A stretch of DNA of 61,667 nt, taken from an uncultured Lysobacteraceae bacterium. Its GTDB lineage: Bacteria; Pseudomonadota; Gammaproteobacteria; Xanthomonadales; Xanthomonadaceae. The notes beneath the pieces were generated by a model that worked only from the letters and a program-made list of their open reading frames with translations, searched no databases and was not told the DNA's origin. A program made the position numbers and the translations under genes. Shown in pieces: positions 34,105 to 42,318 of this stretch. Within the stretch, counting starts at the first letter, position 1; every line of letters begins with the position of its first letter. Location: NCBI GenBank assembly GCA_937897645.1, contig CALCNV010000085.1:1-61667 (forward strand). Reading direction: 5' to 3'.

Positions 34105-34815
34105 TCACTTGACGCTGACGAGCTTGACGTCGAACACGACGGCCTGGTTCGGGCCGATCGGGGACTGCGGGGTGTTGCCGTAGGCCTTGTCGGCCGGCAT
34201 CACGACTTCCCAACGCGCGCCTGCAGGCATCTGCACCAGCGCATCACGCAGGCCTGCCAGCGGGATGTCGCTGACCTTGATTGCCATCGGTGCCGGCGGG
34301 GTGGTCTGCCCCTGCTGCGGGCTGTAGGTATCGACGAAGGTACGACCATCCGCCAGCGAGCCCTTGTACTGCAGGGTCACGTTGCTGGCCTGGGTCGGCT
34401 TGGCGCCGCTGCCGGCTTCAAGTACGCGGTACTGCACGCCACCGGGAAGCGTCTGCACGCCGGCCTTGGCCTTGTTGGTGGCGAGGAAGGCGTCGCTGGC
34501 TTTCTTGTTGTCGGCGGAAGCCTTGTCGAAGGCGACCTTGGCCTTCTCCATCTGGCGCTTCTGCATGGTTTCCACCGCAGTACGCAACTGGGCGACCGGA
34601 ACCGTCGGATCTTTCTTGCCGTAGCCGTCCTGCAGGGCCTTGATGACCGTGTTCACGTCAACGGCTTCGCCGCTGTCGACCAGATTGCGGCCCAGGTCGT
34701 AACCCAGCGCGTAGCTCAGGTCGTTCTTGTTGGGGGCCGGCGTGGTTTGCGCGAAGGCGGAGCCGGCTACCAGGGTAAGGGCCGCGAGGGAGGCGGCAAG
34801 CAAACGCAACTTCAT
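34105..34815 (-). CDS. FKBP-type peptidyl-prolyl isomerase (FkpA/Mip-like)
   Basis: 236 aa with start ATG 34815, preceded by GGAG at ten bases; the longer TTG start at 34824 would overlap that ribosome site. The signal peptide KLRLLAASLAALTLVAGSAFA is followed by an FKBP_N dimerisation domain (LSYALGYDLGRNLVDSG onward, with a long Lys-rich helix). The C-terminal FKBP domain runs from VTLQYKGSLADGRTFVDTY to VFDVKLVSVK. The FKBP loop is Pro/Gln-rich (SPQQGQTTPPAP), which is atypical. The role is a periplasmic folding helper. Confidence 0.93.
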   Translation of the reverse strand: MKLRLLAASLAALTLVAGSAFAQTTPAPNKNDLSYALGYDLGRNLVDSGEAVDVNTVIKALQDGYGKKDPTVPVAQLRTAVETMQKRQMEKAKVAFDKASADNKKASDAFLATNKAKAGVQTLPGGVQYRVLEAGSGAKPTQASNVTLQYKGSLADGRTFVDTYSPQQGQTTPPAPMAIKVSDIPLAGLRDALVQMPAGARWEVVMPADKAYGNTPQSPIGPNQAVVFDVKLVSVK

Positions 34816-34975
34816 TATGGGCAAACTCCAGTTGTGGAATGGGGCGGTCGAACCGCCCCATCAGGACGCGATAGGATAGCCGCCACCGGCCTTAACCGCC
34901 AGTGAGGACGGGGGTTCCGACCCCTTCCCGCGGCATTAGTTCCAGCCCAATTCCCCCGCATTCATGGAAGTGAGC

Positions 34976-35758
34976 ATGACCGACTCCCCCCTTGCCATCA
35001 GCGACCACGGCAGCATCCGCCGTATCACCGTCAACCGTCCCGACAAGCTCAACGCGCTGAACTCGGCGACCCTGGACGGCCTGCTGGTAGCGTTCGAGAA
35101 CGCCGCAACCAATGATTCCATAAGGGTCGTCGTGCTGACGGGTGCAGGATCCAAGGCCTTTGTGGCCGGTGCCGACATCGCCGAAATGGCCGACCTGCGC
35201 CCCACCGACGGGCGCGATTTCTCCCTGCGTGGCCAGCGCCTGATGCGCCGCATCGAAACCCTGCCCAAGCCGGTCATCGCGATGGTGAACGGTTTTGCGC
35301 TGGGCGGTGGCCTGGAGCTGGCGATGGCCTGCCACCTGCGCATCGCCGCCGACTCGGCCAAGCTCGGCCAGCCGGAAATCAACCTGGGGCTGATCCCGGG
35401 TTTCGGCGGCACCCAGCGCCTGCTGCGCCTGGCCGGGCGCTCCGCTACGCTGGAACTGTGCCTGCTGGGCGCGCCGATAGACGCCACGCGCGCCGCGCAA
35501 CTTGGCATCGTCAATCGCGTATTCGCGGCGGCCGATCTGGATGCCGAAACCATGAAAATCGCGGAGCAACTGGCGCAGGCCGCCCCGCTGGCCCTGCGTG
35601 GCACCCTGGATGCGGTCAACGTGGGTGGTGAATGCGGCATCGAAGAAGGCCTGCAGTATGAAACCGCGCAGTTCGGCCTGATGTTTTCCACCGACGACAT
35701 GCGCGAAGGCACGCGTGCGTTCCTGGAGCGCCGCAAGCCCGTGTTCAACGGTCGCTGA
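34976..35758 (+). CDS. enoyl-CoA hydratase
   Basis: 260 aa with start ATG 34976 (GGAAG six bases before); ATG 34964 is an alternative. It is a crotonase fold with oxyanion-hole segments GAGSKAFVAGADIAEMADL and MVNGFALGGGLELAMACHLRIAA. Both catalytic glutamates are in place (GGGLELAMAC and GQPEINLGLIPGFGGTQRL), so true 2-enoyl-CoA hydratase activity in fatty acid oxidation is likely. It shares TGATG with the next small gene. Confidence 0.93.
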   Translation: MTDSPLAISDHGSIRRITVNRPDKLNALNSATLDGLLVAFENAATNDSIRVVVLTGAGSKAFVAGADIAEMADLRPTDGRDFSLRGQRLMRRIETLPKPVIAMVNGFALGGGLELAMACHLRIAADSAKLGQPEINLGLIPGFGGTQRLLRLAGRSATLELCLLGAPIDATRAAQLGIVNRVFAAADLDAETMKIAEQLAQAAPLALRGTLDAVNVGGECGIEEGLQYETAQFGLMFSTDDMREGTRAFLERRKPVFNGR

Positions 35759-36117
35759 TGGCGCCGACCCGGGACAACGACGCACACCATGACTGTGCAG
35801 GAGCTACTGCACTGCGCCGGCTGCTTGATGCGGACGATCTGGATGCAGCGCTCGATGCCGGCGTGATGGCCTTCGTACCCTGTTCTTGCTGCGACGAGCC
35901 ATCGACTGTGAACGTGCTCGCGTTCCAGCAGCGCATGGCAAAAGCCTGGGCCGCGCGCGACCGCTACGTTGCACGTTCGGAGCGGCTTGCGCGCCTCGCC
36001 GCCGCGCGCGATGCACGCAGGCGAGGCGTGGAAATCGAGAAGAAGAGTTCGCTGCCGCCATCGGTTGCGGCGATTCTGGCGCGTGCCAAAGCCAAGGCGG
36101 CGGAGCGTGGGACGTAA
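35758..36117 (+). CDS. hypothetical protein with CSCC motif
   Basis: 119 aa, family not recognised. The N-terminal half is acidic (LLDADDLDAALDAGVMAF) and is followed by VPCSCCDEPS, a cysteine cluster that could bind metal. The C-terminal half is helical and very Arg/Ala-rich. Its start overlaps the enoyl-CoA hydratase stop (TGATG), and the reading frame and codon use look genuine, so it is probably translated. No signal peptide is seen. Confidence 0.7.
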   Translation: MAPTRDNDAHHDCAGATALRRLLDADDLDAALDAGVMAFVPCSCCDEPSTVNVLAFQQRMAKAWAARDRYVARSERLARLAAARDARRRGVEIEKKSSLPPSVAAILARAKAKAAERGT

Positions 36118-36179
36118 TGACTGCAAAACAAGGCAGGGTCACTGCATCAGGAAGATCCGCCCATAGTGAAACTGGAAAA

Positions 36180-36367
36180 CCGTTCGTGGTGAGCCTGTCG
36201 AACCGCGCTCTTGCGATAGATTGGAAGATCAAGTCAGCGCCGGTTTTTCCGCGAAAGGCGTGGTTCGACAGGCTCACCACGAACGGAATATTTGACAGGC
36301 TCACCACGAACGGAATATTTGACAAGCTCACCACGAAGGGAATCTCCGACACGCTCACCACGAACGG
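36180..36367. repeat. MITE-like element plus three 27-bp tandem end copies
   Basis: 36180-36286 is a 107-bp relative of the 2734-2839 element, with matching 29-base inverted ends and similar interior. Three further copies of its right end follow at 36287, 36314 and 36341, each exactly 27 bases long and containing CTCACCACGAA. The 27-base period keeps the downstream nth frame open. Confidence 0.88.
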
Positions 36368-36447
36368 ATTTATTGCGGCGTCCACCAGCAAGGGAGTCAC
36401 TCATTCATACCCTGCCTAGCCCCAGCGCTCCGAGGCGTTCCAAGGCA

Positions 36448-37083
36448 TTGAAGCCCGACGAAGTCCGCGAGCTGTTCTCGCGATTGGCCGAACTCAATCC
36501 CCGTCCGACCACCGAGCTCACCTACTCGACTCCCTTCGAACTGCTGGTCGCGGTAATCCTGTCCGCGCAGGCGACCGACGTCGGCGTCAACAAGGCCACG
36601 CGCAGGCTGTACCCGGTGGCGAACACGCCCGCTGCGATCCTGGCGCTGGGCGAAGACGGGCTGAAGCCTTACATCGCCACGATTGGCCTGTTCAACACCA
36701 AGGCCAAGAACGTGGTTGCCGCCTGCCGCCTGCTGGTTGACCACTACCAGGGCGAAGTGCCGCGTGATCGTGCTGCCCTGGAAGCCCTTCCTGGCGTCGG
36801 TCGCAAGACCGCCAACGTGGTGATGAACACGGCATTTGGCGAACCCACCATCGCCGTGGACACGCATATCTTCCGCGTCTCCAACCGCACGGGCCTGGCG
36901 CCCGGCAAGGACGTGCGCACGGTCGAGGACAAGCTGATGAAAGTCGTGCCGGATGAGTACATGCAGGACGCACATCATTGGCTGATCCTCCACGGCCGTT
37001 ACGTATGCAAGGCACGCAAACCCGATTGTCCGCAATGCGTCATCCGCGATTTGTGCCGCTTCAAGGACAAGACCTTCGACTGA
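36448..37083 (+). CDS. nth: endonuclease III
   Basis: 211 aa with a TTG start at 36448, chosen because this Leu aligns with Met1 of E. coli Nth; the open frame continues 52 codons upstream through repeats. It is a bifunctional DNA glycosylase/AP lyase for oxidised pyrimidines. The helix-hairpin-helix LPGVGRKTANVV carries the catalytic Lys. The catalytic Asp is in AVDTHIFRV. The 4Fe-4S cluster cysteines are CKARKPDCPQCVIRDLC. Expression may be affected by the adjacent 27-bp repeat array. Confidence 0.95.
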   Translation: MKPDEVRELFSRLAELNPRPTTELTYSTPFELLVAVILSAQATDVGVNKATRRLYPVANTPAAILALGEDGLKPYIATIGLFNTKAKNVVAACRLLVDHYQGEVPRDRAALEALPGVGRKTANVVMNTAFGEPTIAVDTHIFRVSNRTGLAPGKDVRTVEDKLMKVVPDEYMQDAHHWLILHGRYVCKARKPDCPQCVIRDLCRFKDKTFD

Positions 37084-37270
37084 TCGGTGGGATTGCTTGC
37101 CGCCGACGCGGCCTGATCGCCCGCGTGTTGCGGGAAGTCCTGCATGCCGGGTTGTAGTAGATGGCGATATCGATGGAATGATCGGCGTTGTCGTCCATGT
37201 GCATGCCAATCCCCCGGCAGCGGGACGACAGGCGGGCCGCGCGATTTGTACCGATCGTCGATTACAAAAA

Positions 37271-37304
37271 GTGTCACGGCAGCGAAATAAGACAGTGTTG
37301 TCAC
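37271..37304 (+). promoter_or_regulatory. weak Pho-box-like half sites upstream of the phosphate porin gene
   Basis: GTGTCAC at 37271 and TTGTCAC at 37298 resemble PhoB half-sites (CTGTCAC) but are 27 bases apart rather than 11. The context, ~60 bases before a phosphate porin gene, makes PhoB control plausible. Confidence 0.3.
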
Positions 37305-37365
37305 AATAACGCAATCTTCACGCCCTAGCCTGCGCAGCATCTTCCCAACGGCCCAAGGGCTTTCC

Positions 37366-38643
37366 ATGAAACTGTCTGCGTCCACCCTCACCCTGGCCTT
37401 GCTGGCCGCGCTGGCTGCACCGGCCGCACATGCCGAGATCGCCATCGATTTCATCGGCGGCTCCGAACTTACTTTCGAAGGCCTTGTGCAGGTCGACGGC
37501 AACTGGTTCAACAGCGACGTCGCCAACCTCAATGGTGACGGCTACGACGGCGCCGACTCGGACAACGAACTGCGCCGCGCCGAATTGATCCTGAAAGGCA
37601 AGGGCCCGGGCAATTTCGAGTGGACGCTCGGCTACGATGCCAAGGCCGACAAATACCTCGACGTCAACACCAAGTACAAGTTCGGCGGCAACGGCAACCA
37701 TTACCTGCAGGTCGGCCAGTTCAAGCAGCCCAACAGCATGGAAGAGTTGTCGTCTACGCGCTTCAACGACTTCATCTCCAAGGCCACCATCACCAACACC
37801 TACGCATTGGCGCGTCGCACCGGCGTGGCGTACCGCTATGGCGAGAACAATTGGGGCGTGACCGGCAGCTGGTTCGGCCGCACCATCAATCGCGGTGCGC
37901 CCATCCAGGCGGCATCGGGCATCATCCCCGAGTCCGGCAGTGAAGGCCACGGCGGTGGCCTGGGTATCCGCGGCAACTGGGCGCCGATCAACGAGACCGG
38001 CAATATCCTGCACCTGGGCCTCTCCTACATGGCCTTCGACACCTCGGGTGACACCAGCCGCATCCGTGCGCGACCCAATGGCGACCTCGCCAGCGTCCGC
38101 CTGGTCGACAGCGGCGTGATGCGCAACACCTCCGGCCAGGACACGCTCGGCGTGGAAGGCATGTGGGTGCACGGCGCATTCAAGGTGCAGGGCGAATACA
38201 TGCGCAGCACCATCAGCCGCTATGACACGGTGCCGGTGGGCATCCAGTCGGGTGACGATTTCCGCAGCGATGGCTGGTACGTATCCGGCCTGTGGAACGT
38301 GACCGGCGAGACCTGGGGTTACAAGGAGGGCGTACCCACCACGCCCCTGCCCAACGAGCCGGTCAAGGGCTTGTGGCAGATCGGCCTGCGCTACGACAAG
38401 ATCGACCTCAACGACGGCTACCTGTCCCCGGGCAGCACGCCGGGTTCGGCTCCCAAGGTCAACGGCGTACTGGGCGGTGAAATGAATGCGGTGACCTTTG
38501 GCGTCAACTGGTTCTGGCGCTCCAATTTCAAGTTCGCACTGAACTACGTGGACATCAGCAGCTCGCGCTACAACAGTAGCGCCAGGGCCGTGGTGAACGA
38601 CGACCCCAGCATCGTCGAGGCTCGCATCCAGTTCTACTGGTAA
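37366..38643 (+). CDS. phosphate-selective porin (OprO/OprP family)
   Basis: 425 aa outer-membrane beta-barrel. The signal peptide MKLSASTLTLALLAALAAPAAHA is cleaved before EIAIDF. The family segment LRRAELILKGKGPGNFEWTLGYDAKADKYLDVNTKYKF is followed by VGQFKQPNSMEELSS. The C-terminus is ARIQFYW, ending in the aromatic residue used for barrel assembly. The location next to the pst genes supports phosphate or polyphosphate uptake across the outer membrane. Confidence 0.93.
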   Translation: MKLSASTLTLALLAALAAPAAHAEIAIDFIGGSELTFEGLVQVDGNWFNSDVANLNGDGYDGADSDNELRRAELILKGKGPGNFEWTLGYDAKADKYLDVNTKYKFGGNGNHYLQVGQFKQPNSMEELSSTRFNDFISKATITNTYALARRTGVAYRYGENNWGVTGSWFGRTINRGAPIQAASGIIPESGSEGHGGGLGIRGNWAPINETGNILHLGLSYMAFDTSGDTSRIRARPNGDLASVRLVDSGVMRNTSGQDTLGVEGMWVHGAFKVQGEYMRSTISRYDTVPVGIQSGDDFRSDGWYVSGLWNVTGETWGYKEGVPTTPLPNEPVKGLWQIGLRYDKIDLNDGYLSPGSTPGSAPKVNGVLGGEMNAVTFGVNWFWRSNFKFALNYVDISSSRYNSSARAVVNDDPSIVEARIQFYW

Positions 38644-38669
38644 GCCTTGCCGTCGATCCCGGCACGACC

Positions 38670-38698
38670 AAAGCGCGGCTCCGGCCGCGCTTTTTTTT
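38670..38698 (+). terminator. rho-independent terminator of the porin gene
   Basis: A 10-bp stem AAAGCGCGGC/GCCGCGCTTT with loop TCCG, followed by a run of T. Confidence 0.95.
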
Positions 38699-38800
38699 GC
38701 AGGAATTGCACAAGGCAATGGACCTTGCAAGGGTGCTTGCGGGTTGACGCGGTCCATGGGCCACGGCCGCGCCATGCACGGCCTTGCGCCTGCGCCCGCG

Positions 38801-38840
38801 CTGTCATTTTTCTGTCGCATTGAAGACACGTTGCTGTCAC
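38801..38840 (+). promoter_or_regulatory. tandem Pho boxes upstream of the first pstS
   Basis: Four 7-base units begin exactly 11 bases apart: CTGTCAT (38801), CTGTCGC (38812), AAGACAC (38823), CTGTCAC (38834). The first pair with TTTT spacer matches the 18-bp Pho box. This is the layout expected for cooperative PhoB binding. The pstS start lies 66 bases further on. Confidence 0.88.
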
Positions 38841-38905
38841 CGAAACGTCGTGGAATGCACGCCAACGGCTCACAGCCGTGCTTTTCCCACTCCCAGGAGC
38901 TACCC

Positions 38906-39925
38906 GTGTTCAACTCCCTCAAATCGCGCCTCGTGGTGCTGGCCCTTGCGGCGGCATTCTCGGCCAACGCCGTGGCCGCCGACGTCACTGGCGCCGGCGC
39001 CTCGTTCGTCTATCCCGTGATGTCGAAGTGGTCGGCCGACTACAAAGCCGCCACCGGGAAACAGGTCAACTACCAGTCCATCGGCTCCGGCGGCGGCATC
39101 GCCCAGATCAAGGCGGCCACCGTCGACTTCGGTTCGTCGGATGCGCCACTGAAGCCGGATGAGCTGGCCAAGTCCGGCCTCGGTCAATTCCCGTCCGTCA
39201 TCGGCGGCGTCGTGCCGGTCATCAACCTGCCCGGCGTGCAGGCAGGCGCCATGAAACTGGATGGCGAAACCCTGGCCAACATCTTCCTCGGCAAGATCAC
39301 CCAGTGGAACGATCCGGCTATCATCGCCCTCAACGGCGGCGTGAAGCTGCCCGACTCCAAGATCACCGTCGTGCATCGCTCGGACGGCTCGGGCACCACC
39401 TTCAATTTCGTCAACTACCTGTCCAAGGTCAGCCCGGAATGGAAGAGCAGCGTAGGCGAAGGCACCTCGGTCAAGTGGCCGGCAGGTATCGGCGGCAAGG
39501 GCAACGAAGGCGTCGCGGCCTACGTGAAGCAGATCAAGGGCGGCATCGGCTACGTGGAACTGTCGACCGCGCTGCAGAACAAGATGGCCTATGCACGCAT
39601 GAAGAACTCGGCCGGCAACTTCATCGTGCCGAGCGATGACAGTTTCGCGGCGGCGGCGGGCAGTGCGGACTGGGCCTCGTCCAAGGACTTCTACCTGGTC
39701 ATGACCAATGCGCCAGGCGCGGAATCGTGGCCGATCACCGCCACCAATTTCATCCTGATGTACAAGCAGCCGAAGAATGCCACCAGCGCCAAGGCCGCGC
39801 AGGACTTCTTCCGCTGGACCCAGGCCAATGGCGCCAAGCAGGCCGCTGCACTCGGCTATGTGCCCCTGCCGCCGGCCCTGGTCAAGCAGATCGAAGCCTA
39901 CTGGGCACAGCACATGAAGTTCTGA
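38906..39925 (+). CDS. pstS: phosphate ABC transporter substrate-binding protein PstS (copy 1)
   Basis: 339 aa with start GTG 38906 and AGGAG at 38895-38899. The frame is open upstream across the Pho boxes but cannot be coding there. The signal peptide SRLVVLALAAAFSANAVAA precedes a PstS fold: DVTGAGASFVYPVMSKWSADY, YQSIGSGGGIAQIKAATVDFGSSDAPL, and HRSDGSGTTFNFVNYLSKVSPEW, the phosphate-binding loops. It is a soluble periplasmic protein. It ends at its own terminator, so it can be expressed separately from copy 2. Confidence 0.97.
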   Translation: MFNSLKSRLVVLALAAAFSANAVAADVTGAGASFVYPVMSKWSADYKAATGKQVNYQSIGSGGGIAQIKAATVDFGSSDAPLKPDELAKSGLGQFPSVIGGVVPVINLPGVQAGAMKLDGETLANIFLGKITQWNDPAIIALNGGVKLPDSKITVVHRSDGSGTTFNFVNYLSKVSPEWKSSVGEGTSVKWPAGIGGKGNEGVAAYVKQIKGGIGYVELSTALQNKMAYARMKNSAGNFIVPSDDSFAAAAGSADWASSKDFYLVMTNAPGAESWPITATNFILMYKQPKNATSAKAAQDFFRWTQANGAKQAAALGYVPLPPALVKQIEAYWAQHMKF

Positions 39926-39961
39926 GCGACAAGCTCCCTCTCTCCCCTTGTCGTTCACCGG

Positions 39962-39990
39962 GCGCGGGCCGAAAGGTCCGCGCTTTTTTT
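39962..39990 (+). terminator. rho-independent terminator after pstS copy 1
   Basis: A 9-bp stem GCGCGGGCC/GGTCCGCGC (one G-T pair), GAAA loop and seven T residues. Confidence 0.92.
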
Positions 39991-39995
39991 GTTGG

Positions 39996-40090
39996 GGAGG
40001 AGTGAGGAGTGAGTGGAGAGGGGTGAGCCCACCCTTCCCACTCACTCCTCACTCCTCACTCCTCACTCCTCACTCCTCTCCACTCACTCC
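39996..40090. repeat. heptamer (CTCACTC) repeat element between the two pstS genes
   Basis: Five perfect CTCACTC units lie at 40041-40075. The flanks are inverted: GGAGTGAGTGGAGAG at 40006-40020 pairs with CTCTCCACTCACTCC at 40076-40090. A long hairpin is therefore possible in RNA. It sits between the copy-1 terminator and the copy-2 Pho box. Confidence 0.9.
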
Positions 40091-40097
40091 TCCCGCC

Positions 40098-40115
40098 CTG
40101 TCATGACCCTGTAAC
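40098..40115 (+). promoter_or_regulatory. Pho box upstream of the second pstS
   Basis: CTGTCAT-GACC-CTGTAAC: two 7-base repeats with an 11-base phase, close to the PhoB consensus. It begins 84 bases before the ATG and directly follows the heptamer array. Confidence 0.88.
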
Positions 40116-40181
40116 AAAAACATCATTTCATAGCGCCACCCGCTGGCCCTGGCCGGCACCTTCGTCAACGGAGCTTTACCG

Positions 40182-41267
40182 ATGAACCTGAAGCCGGCGC
40201 GCCTTGCCCTGCTCTCCTTGTCCGTCCTGCTGGCGCTGTCCGCCTGCAAACCCGCCGCAGACAGCACCGCGCCGACCACCGGCACAACGGCTGGCTCCGC
40301 TGCCGCTACGCCCAGCACTGCCGAAATCTCCGGCGCGGGCGCCTCCTTCATCTACCCGCTGGTGTCCAAATGGTCGGCCGACTACAACGCCGCCACCGGT
40401 GCCAAGGTCAACTACCAGTCCATCGGCTCGGGCGGAGGCATCGCCCAGATCAAGGCCGGCACGGTTGATTTCGGCTCCTCTGACAAACCGCTGTCTTCCG
40501 AAGAGCTTGCACAGTCCGGGCTTGGCCAGTTCCCGTCCGCGATCGGCGGCGTGGTGCCGGTGGTCAACCTGCAAGGACTGCAGCCGGGCCAATTGAAGCT
40601 GACCGGTGCGCTGCTGGCTGACATCTTCCTGGGCAAGATCACCCACTGGAACGACCCTGCCCTGGTCGCCGCCAACCCGGGCGTCACCTTGCCAGCCGAG
40701 AAGATCAGCCTGGTGCACCGTTCGGATGGCTCGGGCACCACCTTCAACTTCTCCAACTACCTGTCCAAGGTCAGTCCGGAATGGAAGGCCAAGGTCGGCG
40801 AAGGCACCTCGGTGCAGTGGCCGGGCGGCGTCGGCGGCAAGGGCAATGAAGGCGTTGCGTCCTACGTGCAGCAGATCAAGGGCTCGATCGGCTACGTGGA
40901 GCTGGCCTACGCCCTGCAGAACCAGATGCCGTACGCCTCGCTGCAGAACGCGGCCGGCAACTTCGTGCAGCCGAATGCGGAAACTTTCGCTGCCGCCGCG
41001 GCCAGCGCCGACTGGGCCAATGCCAAGGACTTCAACCTGGTGATCACCAATGCACCCGGCGACAACGCCTGGCCGATCACCGCCACCAATTTCATGCTGA
41101 TGCACAAGCAGCCCAAGGATGCCAAGCGCAGCGCCGACACGCTGGCGTTCTTCAAGTGGGCATTCGAGCAGGGTTCGGAGCAGGCCAAGGCCCTGCACTA
41201 CGTGCCGTTGCCGCCGGAACTGGTCAAGCAGATCGAAGCCTACTGGGCCAGCGAGTTGCAAGGCTGA
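40182..41267 (+). CDS. pstS: phosphate ABC transporter substrate-binding lipoprotein PstS (copy 2)
   Basis: 361 aa. It differs from copy 1 by a lipoprotein signal: the lipobox LSAC places the lipidated Cys at residue 22, followed by a ~27-residue Ala/Thr-rich linker. The mature domain is closely similar to copy 1 (GAGASFIYPLVSKWSADYNAATG, HRSDGSGTTFNFSNYLSKVSPEW), suggesting tandem duplication. It is probably anchored in a membrane while copy 1 is soluble. It leads directly into pstC. Confidence 0.97.
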   Translation: MNLKPARLALLSLSVLLALSACKPAADSTAPTTGTTAGSAAATPSTAEISGAGASFIYPLVSKWSADYNAATGAKVNYQSIGSGGGIAQIKAGTVDFGSSDKPLSSEELAQSGLGQFPSAIGGVVPVVNLQGLQPGQLKLTGALLADIFLGKITHWNDPALVAANPGVTLPAEKISLVHRSDGSGTTFNFSNYLSKVSPEWKAKVGEGTSVQWPGGVGGKGNEGVASYVQQIKGSIGYVELAYALQNQMPYASLQNAAGNFVQPNAETFAAAAASADWANAKDFNLVITNAPGDNAWPITATNFMLMHKQPKDAKRSADTLAFFKWAFEQGSEQAKALHYVPLPPELVKQIEAYWASELQG

Positions 41268-41349
41268 TAGCGCGTCCATCGCGAAGCCCGCATGGCGACA
41301 TGCGGGCCTTCGAGTTTCTCCACCCGCCCTTGACGGACCGCCCTGACCA

Positions 41350-42318
41350 ATGAACGCTGCCGCACTCCCCGCCGCTGCTTCATCCACGCGCGATGCGCGT
41401 GATACACGCAACGACCGCATCTTCCGCTGGGTGCTCACCGCCACCGTAGTATTCGTGCTGGTCTCGCTGGCCACGGCGGCGCTGTCCATGCTGTGGGGTG
41501 GTCGCGATGCCCTGCAAACGCAAGGGCTGAGCTTCTTCTATTCCACTGAATGGAACCCGGTGGAAAACAAGTTCGGCGCACTCGCGCCGATCTACGGCAC
41601 CATCGTCACCGCGGTGATCGCGATGGTGATCGGCGTGCCGATCAGCTTCGGCATCGCCTTCTTCCTGACCGAAGTCGCGCCACGCTGGCTGCGCGGCCCG
41701 GTCGGCACGGCCATTGAACTCCTGGCCGGCATTCCATCGATCATCTACGGCATGTGGGGCCTGTTCGTGCTGGTGCCGGTGATGACCGAACACGTCACCC
41801 CTTGGCTCAACGACCACCTGGGCACCCTGCCCGGCATCGGCGTGTTCTTCCGCGGCCCGCCGCTGGGCATCGGCATGCTGACCGCCGGTTTCGTGCTGGC
41901 GATCATGATCATTCCCTTCATCAGCTCGGTAATGCGCGAAGTGTTCCTGACCGTTCCCTCGCGCCTGAAGGAATCCGCGTATGCACTGGGCTCCACGCGC
42001 TGGGAAGTCAGCTGGGACATCGTGCTGCCGTATACACGTTCCGCCGTGATCGGCGGCATCTTCCTCGGCCTGGGGCGTGCGCTGGGCGAAACCATGGCGG
42101 TCGCGTTCGTGATCGGCAACACCGTGCAGCTTTCGCTTTCGCTGCTGGAACCCGGCACCACGATCGCGGCACTGATCGCCAATGACTTCGGCGAAGCCAC
42201 CGACACCTACCGTTCCGCGCTGCTCCTGCTGGGCTTCGTATTGTTCATCGTCACCTTCATCGTCCTGGCCATTGCGCGCTACATGCTGACGCAACTCTCG
42301 CGCAAGGAGGGCAACTGA
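41350..42318 (+). CDS. pstC: phosphate ABC transporter permease PstC
   Basis: 322 aa with six predicted transmembrane segments. The permease EAA-type loop is seen in LKESAYALGSTRWEVSWDIVLPYTRSAVIGGIFLGLGRALGETMAV. It forms the membrane channel with PstA. It shares TGATG with pstA. Confidence 0.98.
   Translation: MNAAALPAAASSTRDARDTRNDRIFRWVLTATVVFVLVSLATAALSMLWGGRDALQTQGLSFFYSTEWNPVENKFGALAPIYGTIVTAVIAMVIGVPISFGIAFFLTEVAPRWLRGPVGTAIELLAGIPSIIYGMWGLFVLVPVMTEHVTPWLNDHLGTLPGIGVFFRGPPLGIGMLTAGFVLAIMIIPFISSVMREVFLTVPSRLKESAYALGSTRWEVSWDIVLPYTRSAVIGGIFLGLGRALGETMAVAFVIGNTVQLSLSLLEPGTTIAALIANDFGEATDTYRSALLLLGFVLFIVTFIVLAIARYMLTQLSRKEGN

Noticed and set aside
36292..36447. Longer N-terminus for Nth
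   Set aside because: The 52 extra codons are encoded mostly by 27-bp repeats and the codons before 36448 do not resemble Nth; the Leu at 36448 aligns with Met1 of E. coli Nth. An ATT at 36403 has a good AAGGGAG upstream but would be a very rare start.
37318..38988. 556-codon frame antisense to the phosphate porin
   Set aside because: Runs through the porin promoter, terminator and gene; composition typical of antisense shadow.
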